A stretch of DNA of 64,000 nt from Macrococcus bovicus (lineage in GTDB: Bacteria; Bacillota; Bacilli; Staphylococcales; Staphylococcaceae), in NCBI RefSeq assembly GCF_004359575.1, contig NZ_SCWF01000001.1, positions 372,001 to 436,000 on the forward strand, written 5' to 3'. The notes under the pieces are model-generated. The model ran no database searches. It worked only from the letters and a program-made list of their open reading frames with translations, and was not told where the DNA came from. The translations under genes were made by a program, and so were the position numbers. Numbering within the stretch: the stretch's first letter is position 1; each line of letters starts with the position of its first letter. Of the stretch, positions 42,160 to 52,070 are shown piece after piece.

Positions 42160-42690
42160 CTAGTTTTGTTTTTTGTCGACGATTGGCGCAAGCATTAAGA
42201 ACATTGAGCGACCATCCATCTTAGGCTTTTGTTCTACTGTGGCGATATCTTTACACTCATCAGCAAATTTCTCAAGCACTCGCTGACCGAATTCTTTATG
42301 CGTGATTGCGCGTCCACGGAAACGGATTGATACTTTGATTTTGTCCTCTTTTTCAAGGAACTTACGCGCATTTTTCAGCTTCGTATTGAAGTCATGTTCT
42401 TCAATCGTAGGACTCAATCTGATTTCTTTGACGACAACAACTTTCTGCTTCTTACGTGCTTCTTTATCCTTCTTCTGCTGCTCAAACTTGAATTTACCAT
42501 AGTCCATAATTTTGGCAACAGGTGGTTTCGCGTTAGGCGCAACAAGAACGACGTCCAGATTCACACGTTCAGCGATTTCAATGGCTTCAAACTTAGATTT
42601 CACACCTAACTGAGCACCATCATGTCCGATGAGTCGTACTTCTCTCGCACGAATTTTGTCATTGATTTGCGTTTGATCTTTAGCTATGAT
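42160..42690 (-). CDS. infC: Translation initiation factor IF-3 (non-AUG start)
   Basis: A 176-residue IF-3 that binds the 30S subunit and checks initiator tRNA pairing. The N-domain ([13 protein letters not shown]), linker ([23 protein letters not shown]) and C-domain ([23 protein letters not shown]) are all present. No ATG fits the conserved N-terminus. GGAGGTG at 42694-42700 is followed by TCA ATC ATA GCT, so I take ATC at 42690 (ATA at 42687 is the other choice). A rare start codon lets IF-3 limit its own translation, as in other bacteria. Confidence 0.9.
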   Translation of the reverse strand: MIAKDQTQINDKIRAREVRLIGHDGAQLGVKSKFEAIEIAERVNLDVVLVAPNAKPPVAKIMDYGKFKFEQQKKDKEARKKQKVVVVKEIRLSPTIEEHDFNTKLKNARKFLEKEDKIKVSIRFRGRAITHKEFGQRVLEKFADECKDIATVEQKPKMDGRSMFLMLAPIVDKKQN

Positions 42691-42699
42691 TGACACCTC

Positions 42700-42850
42700 C
42701 AAATTAAATTTACTAGACGAACAAAAAAGCGGGCGCAAAGCGCCCGCTAAAATAGACATGGTATCCATGTATATACCCGGTCACTGCTCTTGGCGTTCTG
42801 CGGGTGAGAAGCGGGAGGCTTCTACTTGTCCGTTTCGTATTCAACAGACT
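42700..42850 (-). ncRNA. L20 leader with intrinsic attenuator
   Basis: About 150 bases of structured leader precede infC. It ends in AGCGGGCGC/GCGCCCGCT-type hairpin (42729-42748) followed by TTTTTTG. In Bacillus, L20 binding to this leader favours the terminator. A GAAGCCTCCCGCTTCTC hairpin and other pairs lie upstream. Confidence 0.75.
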
Positions 42851-42852
42851 TA

Positions 42853-42881
42853 ATAATAACAGGATTATCTGACCGTGTCAA
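42853..42881 (-). promoter_or_regulatory. Promoter of infC-rpmI-rplT
   Basis: TTGACA (42876-42881), 17-base spacer, TATTAT (42853-42858) on the minus strand. A near-consensus promoter; the -35 sits inside the 3' end of lysP. Confidence 0.78.
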
Positions 42882-44361
42882 CATCTATTTTTTCATATTC
42901 ACTCATATCATGAGCCTGTGATAAATCCACTTGATCAAGCGGAATTTTTTTCGTTTTATATTTCACTTTGTGGTAAATATAGAACGCGAGGAAAATCGGA
43001 ATGCCCATATAAGTGATCAGGAAACCGTTCCATTCAAACTTACCACGTAAAATCAGGTCTGTATCCTGGCCGATGATGACAAAGAGACAGAGGATAAAGG
43101 CGAAGATCGGACCGAACGGGAACCACATCGCTTTATATTTCAGCACAGATAAGTCTTTATTCTGACGGTAGAATGCACGTCTGAAACGGTAATGACTGAT
43201 TGCAATACCCAGCCAGGCGATAAAGCCGGTTAAACCACTGGCCGCAACGATGTACTCATAGGCACCGCTTGCCACGCGCTCCACGAGGAAGATGATGACC
43301 ACGACAACGAAAGTCGCCAGCAGACTCGGGATCGGCACCCCTTTTTTGTTTGTTTCAGAGAATTTACGTGAAGCAAGACCGTCTTTCCCCATCGCATAGA
43401 GCATGCGGGTTGAGGCATACATGCCAGAGTTCCCTGCAGATAGAATGGAAGTCAGAATGACCGCATTCATAAATGAAGCTGCAAACGCAAGACCGGCATT
43501 TTCAAAGACCAGGGTAAACGGTGACTTGGAGATGCTGTCCCCGCCCATCAGGTTCGGGTTGGTATAAGGAATGATCAGTCCGATGACAAATATGGAAAGA
43601 ATGTAGAAAATCAGTATACGCCAGAAAACCTGTTTAATCGCTCTAGGAATGGTTTTCTCCGGCTCCTCTGATTCTCCCGCTGTCACGCCGACAAGTTCCG
43701 TGCCCTGGAAGCTGAAGCCTGCTACCAAGAATACGCCGAGGATGGTCAGGAATGAACCTGTCAGACCGCCGCCGAGAAACGGTGCTTCACCTGTCGTGAA
43801 ATTTTTCAGGCCGATATATTCTCCGCCTAAAATACCCAGGATGGTCAGCACGCCGATGACCAGGAAGAGAATGACAGTGATGACTTTGACAAGCGCAAAC
43901 CAGTACTCACTTTCACCGTATACTTTGACGCTGAGCGTATTGAGCAGGAATATCAGCGCCAGGAAGACAAGACTCCAGCCCCAGCCCGGCAGAAAATCAA
44001 ATATCGCCCAGTACTTGATGACACTGGCGGCGATACTGACGTCTGCTGCGACAGTAATGACCCAGTTAAACCAGTAGTTCCAGCCCAGCGCAAAGCCGAG
44101 CGACGGATCGACAAAACGCGTCGCATAAGTCGAGAACGAACCTGAGATCGGTAAGTAGGTCGCCATCTCCCCAAGACTCGTCATCAGGAAGAACACCATG
44201 ATACCGATGATCAGGAAACCAAGCAATGCACCGCCCGGCCCGGCGTCACGGATGGCCCCGCCCGAGGTCATGAACAGACCTGTACCGATACAGCCACCAA
44301 TCGCGATCATCGAAATATGACGCGGTTTCAGTAACCTTTGTACTTCATTGTTATTACTCAT
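42865..44361 (-). CDS. lysP: Lysine-specific permease (APC family)
   Basis: A 498-residue, 12-helix amino acid permease. It begins RLLKPRHISMIAIGGCIGTGLFMTSGG, the APC substrate/helix 1 motif, and includes GVTAGESEEPEKTIPRAIKQV. Resemblance to staphylococcal LysP and the lysine riboswitch directly upstream make lysine the substrate. The N-terminus is typical, and the protein ends with a charged cytosolic tail. The infC promoter starts inside its 3' end. Confidence 0.92.
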   Translation of the reverse strand: MSNNNEVQRLLKPRHISMIAIGGCIGTGLFMTSGGAIRDAGPGGALLGFLIIGIMVFFLMTSLGEMATYLPISGSFSTYATRFVDPSLGFALGWNYWFNWVITVAADVSIAASVIKYWAIFDFLPGWGWSLVFLALIFLLNTLSVKVYGESEYWFALVKVITVILFLVIGVLTILGILGGEYIGLKNFTTGEAPFLGGGLTGSFLTILGVFLVAGFSFQGTELVGVTAGESEEPEKTIPRAIKQVFWRILIFYILSIFVIGLIIPYTNPNLMGGDSISKSPFTLVFENAGLAFAASFMNAVILTSILSAGNSGMYASTRMLYAMGKDGLASRKFSETNKKGVPIPSLLATFVVVVIIFLVERVASGAYEYIVAASGLTGFIAWLGIAISHYRFRRAFYRQNKDLSVLKYKAMWFPFGPIFAFILCLFVIIGQDTDLILRGKFEWNGFLITYMGIPIFLAFYIYHKVKYKTKKIPLDQVDLSQAHDMSEYEKIDVDTVR

Positions 44362-44389
44362 TTTGACACTCCATTCTTATCACAACAAA

Positions 44390-44606
44390 AGGTGCACATC
44401 TAAAGATGCGCACCTTATCTATTGGAACAGTAGCGCATCACAAATGTGACAGTCTGATATATATTCTATATCAGCCCAGCAGCAGACGGTTATCAGACGT
44501 CTGCCACTTCGGCGATGTTGCCTTTCATCTTGCGTCAGCTACGTGATACCGTATCAGCAAGGCTACTCTTCTTCATCGCGACCTCTACCTCTTCTTGAGG
44601 AATATT
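44390..44606 (-). ncRNA. Lysine riboswitch (L box)
   Basis: Minus strand shows the ordered L-box core: AGAGGTCGCGATGAAGAAGA, AGTAG, GAAAGGCAACATCGCCGAAG, CTGGGCTG and ACTGTCACATTTGTGATGCG. It ends in a terminator AAGGTGCGCATC/GATGTGCACCTTTT (44391-44416). Lysine binding should end transcription before lysP. Confidence 0.95.
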
Positions 44607-44618
44607 TTATTTCTTTAT

Positions 44619-44647
44619 ACTATAACGCACTAAAGCGGATTCTGCAA
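44619..44647 (-). promoter_or_regulatory. Promoter of the lysine riboswitch-lysP unit
   Basis: TTGCAG (44642-44647), 17-base spacer, TATAGT (44619-44624) on the minus strand, just before the riboswitch. Confidence 0.65.
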
Positions 44648-44649
44648 GA

Positions 44650-46578
44650 CTATTTTTTGAGACGGATTTCATCCACGATCTGCCAAATGAACTCATCGCG
44701 TTCCATTGTCTCTGAATCCTTGCTGCCGTACTGACGGACATTGACTTCATTGTTCTCGACTTCTTTATCACCGACAACAATCTGATAAGGCACCTTATGC
44801 ATCTGTGCCTCACGGATCTTGTAGCCCATTTTCTCCTCACGGTCATCGATATGACAGCGGACACCTTGCGACTTCAGTTCATCATAAAGTGCACGTGCAT
44901 AGTCATAATGCACTTCGTTAGAGACCGGAATGATCTCAAGCTGGTTCGGCGCAAGCCATGTCGGATAAGCCCCTTTGTATTCTTCTGTCAGGAAGGCAAC
45001 AAAACGTTCCATCGTCGAGATGACACCGCGGTGGATGACCACAGGACGATGTTCCTGACCGTCACTGCCGATAAAAGTCAGATCGAATTTCTGAGGCAGC
45101 AGGAAGTCCAGCTGAACAGTGGATAATGTTTCTTCCTTACCTAGTGCAGTCTTGACCTGAACGTCCAGTTTAGGGCCGTAGAACGCAGCTTCCCCTGGCG
45201 CTTCCTCATAGTTGAGACCCATCTCATCTACCGCTTCTTTCAGCATCGCCTGTGCTTTTTCCCACATCTCATCATCCTGGAAGTATTTCTCTGTATCTTC
45301 CGGGTCACGGTAAGAAAGACGGAAGCTGTAGTCCTTGAAGTTGAAATCTTCGTAGACATCGATGACAAGCTGTACCACTCGCTTGAACTCGTCTTTGATC
45401 TGATCCGGGCGCACGAAGATATGCGCATCATTTAAAGTCATACCACGGACACGCTGTAAACCTGATACCGCACCGCTTGCTTCGTAACGATGCATAGTCC
45501 CGAGCTCCGCAATACGGATCGGCAGCTCACGGTAGCTATGCGGCTTGTTTTTATAGATCATCATATGGTGCGGACAGTTCATCGGACGAAGAACGAACGC
45601 TTCATTGTCCATCTCCATGACCGGGAACATATCTTCCTGATAGTGATCCCAGTGGCCAGACGTCTTGTAAAGGTCAACAGAACCCATGACCGGCGTATAG
45701 ACGTGGTCATAGCCGAGCGCGACTTCTTTGTCGACGATATAACGTTCTAATTCACGACGGATAGTGGCACCGTTCGGCAGCCAGAGCGGCAGGCCAGCTC
45801 CGATTAACGGGTTCGTAGTGAAGATATCGAGTTCTTTACCGATTTTGCGGTGGTCACGTTCCTTGCGCTCCTCCAGCATCTCGAGGTGCGCTTTCAGGTC
45901 TTTCTTATCGAAGAAGGCAGTACCGTAGATACGCTGCAGCATCTTATTGTCGGAATCACCGCGCCAGTAAGCACCTGCAACTGATAACAGCTTGAACTCC
46001 TTGATCTTAGCTGTTGACGGTACGTGGACACCGCGGCAGAGATCAGTGAACTCGCCTTGTGAATAAAGTGTCACGTTCTCATCCTCAGGAATCGCATCGA
46101 TCAGTTCCTGTTTGTAAGGATCATCTTTGAAGACCACTTTAGCCTCGTTACGCGACACAACACGACGTTCAATCGCGATATTCTCATTGACGATCTGTTT
46201 CATCACCTTCTCAATGTTCTCGAAGTCATCAGCAGAAATCTTCTCCGGCATATCGAAGTCATAGTAGAAGCCTTCTTCAATCACAGGACCAACGCCGAAA
46301 TGAACATCACCGTAAATACGTTTAAGTGCCTGAGCCATTAAATGAGCAGTCGAATGACGAAGGACCTCGATTCCTTCCGGTGAATCCGGTGTGATGATCT
46401 CGATATCACCATCTGTTTCAAGAGCTGTCGTTAAGTCGACCATCTGACCGTTGAATTTGCCGGCCAGTGCTTTCTTCTTAAGACCCGGGCTGATAGAAGC
46501 TGCAATCTCTTCAGTTGTGATGCCACTCTCAAAACTTTTTTCATTACCATCTGGAAACTTGATCTTAATTTCACTCAT
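44650..46578 (-). CDS. thrS: Threonyl-tRNA synthetase
   Basis: A 642-residue class II synthetase. Domains: TGS ([16 protein letters not shown]), editing domain with [11 protein letters not shown] and the [10 protein letters not shown] end, catalytic core with [27 protein letters not shown] (motif 2) and [16 protein letters not shown] (motif 3), and anticodon-binding domain ([11 protein letters not shown]). Start at 46578 (MSEIKIKF) after AAGGAG; a GTG three codons upstream is within that site. Controlled by a T-box. Confidence 0.98.
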   Translation of the reverse strand: MSEIKIKFPDGNEKSFESGITTEEIAASISPGLKKKALAGKFNGQMVDLTTALETDGDIEIITPDSPEGIEVLRHSTAHLMAQALKRIYGDVHFGVGPVIEEGFYYDFDMPEKISADDFENIEKVMKQIVNENIAIERRVVSRNEAKVVFKDDPYKQELIDAIPEDENVTLYSQGEFTDLCRGVHVPSTAKIKEFKLLSVAGAYWRGDSDNKMLQRIYGTAFFDKKDLKAHLEMLEERKERDHRKIGKELDIFTTNPLIGAGLPLWLPNGATIRRELERYIVDKEVALGYDHVYTPVMGSVDLYKTSGHWDHYQEDMFPVMEMDNEAFVLRPMNCPHHMMIYKNKPHSYRELPIRIAELGTMHRYEASGAVSGLQRVRGMTLNDAHIFVRPDQIKDEFKRVVQLVIDVYEDFNFKDYSFRLSYRDPEDTEKYFQDDEMWEKAQAMLKEAVDEMGLNYEEAPGEAAFYGPKLDVQVKTALGKEETLSTVQLDFLLPQKFDLTFIGSDGQEHRPVVIHRGVISTMERFVAFLTEEYKGAYPTWLAPNQLEIIPVSNEVHYDYARALYDELKSQGVRCHIDDREEKMGYKIREAQMHKVPYQIVVGDKEVENNEVNVRQYGSKDSETMERDEFIWQIVDEIRLKK

Positions 46579-46830
46579 TCTAAACACTCCTTTTATTTTT
46601 TAAACACAAAAAGACCCCATCCCACAAGGGACGGAGTCATTCCGCGGTACCACCCTAATCGCCATAAAGGCAACTCTGCATAAGATAACGGTCTTGAGCC
46701 GGACATGGATTAGATGTCGATTAAAAAAGGGAGTAAAACGACGGACCATCAATCAGGCTTCCACCTACCCTGACTCGCTAAATGATGATAGACGTGTTTC
46801 ATGTCCTTTTATCATTGTTTGAATTGTTTG
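46579..46830 (-). ncRNA. T-box leader of thrS
   Basis: Minus strand carries GGGTGGTACCGCGG (46642-46655) and a terminator GACTCCGTCCC/GGGATGGGGTC (46612-46638) with a T-run. Stem I material (ATCATTTAGCGAGTCAGGG and on) occupies 46740-46800. Uncharged tRNA-Thr would promote antitermination. Confidence 0.92.
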
Positions 46831-46841
46831 ACTATAATGCT

Positions 46842-46869
46842 ATTATACACATCGCCCAGAAATTATCAA
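46842..46869 (-). promoter_or_regulatory. Promoter of the thrS T-box leader
   Basis: TTGATA (46864-46869), 16-base spacer, TATAAT (46842-46847) on the minus strand, at the end of dnaI. Confidence 0.65.
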
Positions 46870-47783
46870 GAGCGGCGATAATTTTTTCCGTTCAGCGGAT
46901 AAGCTTCTGTCAGTGCATCAATGCGTTCCATCATCCGGTACGCTTTCGTCTTCTCTTCGCCTACCTTGGTCTTCTGGAAATGATATCTGAGTTCTTCTTT
47001 GTTGAAGTTAGATGAGAAGAAAGTCGGCAGCTGATTCATCATGCGGTAATGGAGCAGCGGCCCCAGCACTTCATCTCTCACCCAGGTCGTCATATCTTCC
47101 GCACCGATATCATCCAGCATGAGGACAGGACTTTTCTTGACGCGGTCCAGCTTCTCAGTATAAGTCTGGTCGTTGAACCCGCTCTTCAGTTCACGGATAA
47201 ATTCCGGCACATAGAAGATGGTCGTATAGATGTGCCGCTCCTTCAGCTGATTGGCTATGGCACCTAGGATATAGGACTTCCCTGTACCGAAGCTGCCATA
47301 TATATAGAGTCCTTTCGTCGGTCTGCCGGCCGCGATATCATTACAGATTTCCATGGCGCGTTTGACGATATTGAGCCGCTCTGGTCCTTCCAGGTCAATG
47401 GAATTGATCTTGGCGTTCAATGTTTCATACGGGACATGCATAGCCGTCACATATTGCTTCATCAGCTGCTCTTCGTCATGTACTTTTTTATTCGGACAAG
47501 GCGTATAGCTGATTTTAATACGGTTATCCTCGATATACAGACGGGGCGTATGTCCTTTGACAAAGTTGATGCACTGGCCGTAGCTGGCACAGCGGTCACA
47601 GAGTTTCGACTGATCTTTATATTCCTGCAGCACGGTCAGGTCTTTATCAATCATGTCATCCGTCACGGCATGTTCTTCCAGAAACGGCTTGATTTCAGGA
47701 TGCTGGACAATCTCTTTTTTGACCTGCTCAATCCGGGCCATAATGCCGGGATTATTTTTTACGAATGCACTGAACGGTTTCAT
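46866..47783 (-). CDS. dnaI: Primosomal protein DnaI (helicase loader)
   Basis: A 305-residue AAA+ loader of the replicative helicase. The N-terminal zinc-binding domain has CDRCASYGQC with a later CPNKKVHD; the ATPase has Walker A GSFGTGKSY and Walker B VLMLDDIGAED. It acts with DnaB and DnaD at oriC and at stalled forks. Its ATG overlaps the dnaB stop by four bases. Confidence 0.96.
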   Translation of the reverse strand: MKPFSAFVKNNPGIMARIEQVKKEIVQHPEIKPFLEEHAVTDDMIDKDLTVLQEYKDQSKLCDRCASYGQCINFVKGHTPRLYIEDNRIKISYTPCPNKKVHDEEQLMKQYVTAMHVPYETLNAKINSIDLEGPERLNIVKRAMEICNDIAAGRPTKGLYIYGSFGTGKSYILGAIANQLKERHIYTTIFYVPEFIRELKSGFNDQTYTEKLDRVKKSPVLMLDDIGAEDMTTWVRDEVLGPLLHYRMMNQLPTFFSSNFNKEELRYHFQKTKVGEEKTKAYRMMERIDALTEAYPLNGKNYRRS

Positions 47784-49087
47784 GCCTCATCCTCCTTCCA
47801 GAAATTTTTCAGTTCTTCTTCCAGTTTACGTTTTTCTTCTTCCAGATCCGGTGTCTGAGTCTGCTGCGGCGTCTCTTGTTGACTCACCCAGTCCGGCGTT
47901 TTTTCGTATGATGCTTTCTCACGCTGTTTGGTCTGTCTTGTTTTTCTGTTCTGTTCAACTTTCATCGCATGATGGTATGCTTCCTCACTGGATGACAGTT
48001 TGAGCTTCTTCCAGTTGGAGGCTATCTCCTCGATGTAGCTCTGCGGTAATTTCATCTCACTTGTCAGCAGGACATACTGCAAGAGAATATTCATCACACC
48101 GAATGGCAGTTTCTCCCGTTCCAGAATGCTTTCAATCATCCGCTTCTGCTTGACGGTCGGCTCTGACTGGCTGAAACTTGCCAGCATCTCGATAGGACTT
48201 GTTGTATCGAGCATCTCGAACCAGGTCTTCTCATTCGTCACGGGCTCTTCAGCCGCCAGTGTCAGCGCCGGCAGGTTGCCCGCGTGCTCAAACTGATAGA
48301 AGTCCCGTGCATTGCGTCGTAAATCCTCATGGGAAATCGTCTGATTGGACGTCAGTGATTTCAGGATGATCCGTCTCATATCTGTCGGTGCGATATCATA
48401 CAGCAGTGCCAGCTGAGCGATGAGTTCACGGACCTCTTTTGTCAGCTGGTCTTTCGTGATCATATTCTGTGCGAGCAGCATCTCAAGCATCTCGAAATCG
48501 AATGTCTGCTGATGCACCGGGATACCCAGTGACGCCCGTGTCTTGATCAGATGATCATTCCCGTCATAAACAGCTGCCGGCGGAGTTTTCGGTGTGCCGT
48601 ATATATCGATATAATTCTTGCTGATCTCCTTGTAGCCCGTCACATCAAAGCGTTCTGTGCAGAAGTGGCGTTTCAGCTGATTGAAACGTTCCTTGCCGAC
48701 CGTCTGAAAGAGATAGACAGATAGCATGGGATCATTGAAAAACTGATCCGGCATCACCGGACTGATCAGCTTGTAGACGAAATGCTGCGCTTCATCAGTC
48801 ACCTTCATAAATGATTTCATCAGGCCGATGCCTTCCAGCCGGAAACGAAGCTGCTCAAAATGACTGAGATTCATCTTGAGTTCATTCATGACGATATAAT
48901 GAGTGACTTCATCAGAGACCTGCCCTTTTTCCAGAAACTGACTCAAATACTGATAGACCGCTATACTTTCCAGTCCGATCAGTGGAATATAGAGCCGTTT
49001 CAGAATCTCATCCGTCAGATGAGTCGCCACATAGTTGGTCGTGACAACAAAACGGTCAGCGGGCCTTAACCCGGAAAAATATTGCAT
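47780..49087 (-). CDS. dnaB: Replication initiation/membrane attachment protein DnaB
   Basis: A 435-residue Firmicute DnaB, unrelated to E. coli DnaB helicase. Two DnaB/DnaD-type helical regions are visible, the second around ILQYVLLTSEMKLPQSYIEEIASNWKKL (a YxxxIxxxW-type motif). The C-terminal 60 residues are charged coiled coil (EEEKRKLEEELKNFW). With DnaD and DnaI it loads helicase DnaC. It sits 8 bases after nrdR and overlaps dnaI. Confidence 0.94.
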   Translation of the reverse strand: MQYFSGLRPADRFVVTTNYVATHLTDEILKRLYIPLIGLESIAVYQYLSQFLEKGQVSDEVTHYIVMNELKMNLSHFEQLRFRLEGIGLMKSFMKVTDEAQHFVYKLISPVMPDQFFNDPMLSVYLFQTVGKERFNQLKRHFCTERFDVTGYKEISKNYIDIYGTPKTPPAAVYDGNDHLIKTRASLGIPVHQQTFDFEMLEMLLAQNMITKDQLTKEVRELIAQLALLYDIAPTDMRRIILKSLTSNQTISHEDLRRNARDFYQFEHAGNLPALTLAAEEPVTNEKTWFEMLDTTSPIEMLASFSQSEPTVKQKRMIESILEREKLPFGVMNILLQYVLLTSEMKLPQSYIEEIASNWKKLKLSSSEEAYHHAMKVEQNRKTRQTKQREKASYEKTPDWVSQQETPQQTQTPDLEEEKRKLEEELKNFWKEDEA

Positions 49088-49095
49088 ATGTACAC

Positions 49096-49560
49096 CTACT
49101 TCTTATTCTTCTCGCTTAATATCCCCTGCATCGTCGACAGCAGCTGGTCGATATCTTTGAACTCCTTGTAAACCGAGGCAAAGCGGACATAAGATACCTG
49201 ATCCAGTGACATCAGGTGTTCCATGACGCGTTCACCGATATCTACTGAAGATATCTCGGTCTTGCTGCCTTCACGGAGCTGATATTCGACATCATTTGCT
49301 ATCTTTTCCAGGTCATCATACGCGACCGGTCTTTTTTCGCATGCACGTACAAGACCATGGAGTATCTTGTCCCGGTTGAACGCCTGTCGGGTGCCATCCT
49401 TCTTGACGACTATCAGCGGTGACAGTTCGATCCGTTCAAACGTCGTAAAACGGGTGCCGCACTGTTCACACTCTCTTCTCCTTCTGATGGCAGTCAGATC
49501 ATCTGCATGACGTGAATCGATGACTTTGGACTGATTGTAACCGCATTTCAGACATTTCAT
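49096..49560 (-). CDS. nrdR: Transcriptional repressor NrdR
   Basis: A 154-residue repressor of ribonucleotide reductase genes. The zinc ribbon reads [17 protein letters not shown]...CEQCGTRF and is followed by the ATP-cone ([19 protein letters not shown]). dATP/ATP occupancy sets DNA binding to NrdR boxes. First of nrdR-dnaB-dnaI, as in Bacillus and Staphylococcus. Confidence 0.97.
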   Translation of the reverse strand: MKCLKCGYNQSKVIDSRHADDLTAIRRRRECEQCGTRFTTFERIELSPLIVVKKDGTRQAFNRDKILHGLVRACEKRPVAYDDLEKIANDVEYQLREGSKTEISSVDIGERVMEHLMSLDQVSYVRFASVYKEFKDIDQLLSTMQGILSEKNKK

Positions 49561-49671
49561 ATGATCGCCCCTTTAGTTAGTATCACTTCATTATACATGA
49601 ATCATGCCCTCATAAAAACTGTTATAGATTTCACTGACAGGGTATAATGACCACAAATGGAGGCGAATAAG

Positions 49672-50343
49672 ATGATTGAATTAGCAGAATTTGAAGAAGG
49701 CAATCCAGTCAACAAAGAGCGGGAGAAATTCAACCGCAGAAATGAGGCGATACTGTATCACGGAGATGCGGTAGGTGCTGTCTTTATCGGAGATTCCATC
49801 ACCGCTTACTGGGATATCGACAGTTATTTCAAGCATAGTGAAGGGAAGCGGCTGATCAACCGCGGGGTCAGCGATGACTATTCCATGTACTGCAGAAGAC
49901 GCTTCGAAGCTGACGCACTGCAGCTCAACCCGGAGCTCATCATACTGTCAGTAGGCGTCAATAATACGAAACCGTTAAGTGAAGCAGCTGACAGCGACGC
50001 AGCAGCCGGCATTATCCGGCAGGTTGTGACCGATATCCGGGCGATGATCCAAGCGAGTAAGAATCGGGATATTGACATCGTCATCACTTCGGTCACTTCC
50101 ATCAACCGGCCGCACACGGACCTGCAAGGCATCCGACAGGACGCCATCAAAGAAATCAACCGCCAGCTGACTGAACTGGCGGCTGAAGAAGAAATTCAGT
50201 TCCTGAACTATTATGACGTCATGATGGTAGATGACAGGCTCGACCCTGATCTGACAATAGACGGTCTTCATCCTCATGTCAAAGGCTACGATAAAATGGC
50301 GGACGTTCTGACTGAACAGGTTAAACGTATCGAACTGCAATAA
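49672..50343 (+). CDS. SGNH/GDSL-type hydrolase, substrate unknown
   Basis: A 223-residue SGNH hydrolase. Catalytic Ser42 is in VFIGDSI; the oxyanion Gly and Asn are in NRGVSDD and SVGVNNT; Asp and His are in TIDGLHPHVKGY. No signal peptide, so it acts in the cytoplasm on an ester or acetyl group. The start is the ATG at 49672, eight bases after GGAGG; the ATG at 49657 overlaps that site. It is divergent from nrdR and convergent with gapB, an unusual plus-strand insertion in this operon run. Confidence 0.85.
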   Translation: MIELAEFEEGNPVNKEREKFNRRNEAILYHGDAVGAVFIGDSITAYWDIDSYFKHSEGKRLINRGVSDDYSMYCRRRFEADALQLNPELIILSVGVNNTKPLSEAADSDAAAGIIRQVVTDIRAMIQASKNRDIDIVITSVTSINRPHTDLQGIRQDAIKEINRQLTELAAEEEIQFLNYYDVMMVDDRLDPDLTIDGLHPHVKGYDKMADVLTEQVKRIELQ

Positions 50344-50370
50344 AAAAAGCTGGCGCCAGGCCAGCTTTTT
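50344..50370. terminator. Bidirectional terminator between the SGNH gene and gapB
   Basis: AAAAAGCTGGC/GCCAGCTTTTT (11 bp, five-base loop), serving both convergent genes. Confidence 0.9.
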
Positions 50371-50372
50371 CA

Positions 50373-51383
50373 TTATTCTGCTAATTTTTGTCCCATTAAG
50401 CCGGCAAGTTCAACCACACGAGTTGAGTAGCCCCACTCATTGTCGTACCATGACAGCACCTTGACTTTCTTGCCGTCCATAACGATTGTGGATAAACCAT
50501 CCACAACAGATGACATCGGATTTGTGTTGAAGTCCACACTGACTAATGGTTCGAATGTGATATCAAGTATCCCTTTTAATGGTCCTTCAGCTGCCTCTTT
50601 AAATGCAGCGTTCACTTCCTCCACTGTTACCTCTTGTTTAAGGTCGACGACCAAGTCAACCAATGATACGTTCGTAGTCGGTACACGTAGCGCCATGCCG
50701 TGTAATTTACCTTTTAATTCCGGTAGGACAAGAGCCAATGCTTTCGCTGCACCGGTTGAAGTCGGGATGATGCTCTGTGCACAGGCACGCGCACGACGCA
50801 AGTCTTTATGCGGGTTATCCAGATTCTTCTGGTCATTGGTATAGGCATGAACGGTTGTCATTAAACCGTTCTCGATCCCGAACTTTTCATTCAGAACTTT
50901 TGCGACAGGCGCTAAGCAGTTCGTTGTACAAGATGCGTTCGAGATGACATCATAAGTCTCAACATCTAATCCTTCGCAGTTCACACCGCGGACAATCGTC
51001 TGAACGTCCCCTTTACCCGGCGCTGTCAACAGCACTTTTTTGGCGCCCGCTTTCAGGTGCGCAGATGCTTTCTCCGCATCATTGAATTTTCCTGTTGCTT
51101 CGATGACGATATCTATGTTCAGCTCGTCCCATGGTAATAATTCCGGATTACGCTCAGCAACAAGTCTGATCTCTTTACCGCCGACGCGCAGGCCGTTTTC
51201 AATCGGTTCCACTTCAAGCTCGTACTTACCATGAGTCGTATCATATTTGATCAGATGTGCCAATGTTTCCGGCGGATAACTGGCATTGATTGCGACAACC
51301 TCTAACTCATCATTCAGTGCTGCTGCACGGAATACCATTCTACCTATTCTACCTAAACCATTGATTGCTACTCTAGTCGTCAT
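50373..51383 (-). CDS. gapB: Glyceraldehyde-3-phosphate dehydrogenase, gluconeogenic type
   Basis: A 336-residue GAPDH. NAD(P)-binding NGLGRIGRMVFRA, catalytic Cys in SNASCTTNCLAPV, and WYDNEWGYSTR at the end. The position next to coaE-mutM-polA marks it as GapB, which in Bacillus and Staphylococcus favours NADP and gluconeogenesis, rather than glycolytic GapA. No gluconeogenic partner lies beside it. Regulation not visible beyond a promoter-like AT-rich leader. Confidence 0.92.
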   Translation of the reverse strand: MTTRVAINGLGRIGRMVFRAAALNDELEVVAINASYPPETLAHLIKYDTTHGKYELEVEPIENGLRVGGKEIRLVAERNPELLPWDELNIDIVIEATGKFNDAEKASAHLKAGAKKVLLTAPGKGDVQTIVRGVNCEGLDVETYDVISNASCTTNCLAPVAKVLNEKFGIENGLMTTVHAYTNDQKNLDNPHKDLRRARACAQSIIPTSTGAAKALALVLPELKGKLHGMALRVPTTNVSLVDLVVDLKQEVTVEEVNAAFKEAAEGPLKGILDITFEPLVSVDFNTNPMSSVVDGLSTIVMDGKKVKVLSWYDNEWGYSTRVVELAGLMGQKLAE

Positions 51384-51466
51384 GTCATATCTCCTTATTG
51401 TGCTATACTTTTATGTCAATAGTATAACACAATGAAAGCATTATGGAAGCGGTTGCTTGCAACTTT

Positions 51467-52060
51467 TTAGTGAGATTTGTAATATTCTGCGACTATTTCC
51501 TTGATGCGTCTTTCCAGGTCAGCGAGTGAGCCGTTATTATCGATGACAACATCGGCTCTCGCTTTCTTTTCTTCAATTGAGAGCTGTGAAGCAATACGGG
51601 CAAGCGCCTCTTCCTCGGTCAAATCATTGCGTGTCATCAGCCGTTCAAGCTGAACGTCCTTTGTCACATAGACCACCCACACTTCATCAACTGTCGCTTC
51701 CAGTTCATTCTCATAAAGTAACGGAATATCCATGACGACCGGATGTCCGGCAGCAAGCGCTGTCTGCTTCTCTTCTTCCATAATATCCCGCACGATCGGA
51801 TGAATAATACTGTTCAGAGCGAGACGCTTCTCTTCATCATGAAAAATCTGCTGTCCGATATAGCGGCGGTTCATCTCGCCGTCTTCAATCGCTTCAGGTC
51901 CAAATACAGCTTCAACCTGTTTCAGGCCTTCTGTCCCTTTAGCCACTGCCTGCCGAGCTGCAATATCAGCATCCACAATGACAAATCCATGTGCAGCAAG
52001 CAGTTTGGATACTGTCGACTTCCCGCTTGCTATGCCGCCTGTTAAACCTATAACTGTCAT
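51467..52060 (-). CDS. coaE: Dephospho-CoA kinase
   Basis: A 197-residue kinase catalysing the last step of CoA synthesis. P-loop [11 protein letters not shown], then [11 protein letters not shown] and [10 protein letters not shown], and [13 protein letters not shown] in the lid. The start is the ATG at 52060 after AGGAGA; 18 further upstream codons overlap mutM and are rejected. Follows mutM by 10 bases. Confidence 0.96.
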   Translation of the reverse strand: MTVIGLTGGIASGKSTVSKLLAAHGFVIVDADIAARQAVAKGTEGLKQVEAVFGPEAIEDGEMNRRYIGQQIFHDEEKRLALNSIIHPIVRDIMEEEKQTALAAGHPVVMDIPLLYENELEATVDEVWVVYVTKDVQLERLMTRNDLTEEEALARIASQLSIEEKKARADVVIDNNGSLADLERRIKEIVAEYYKSH

Positions 52061-52070
52061 ACTTCGTCTC

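Noticed and set aside
51430-51460. cre box upstream of gapB (TGGAAGCGGTTGCT)
   Set aside because: Three positions differ from the consensus including both W positions, so it is too weak to claim.
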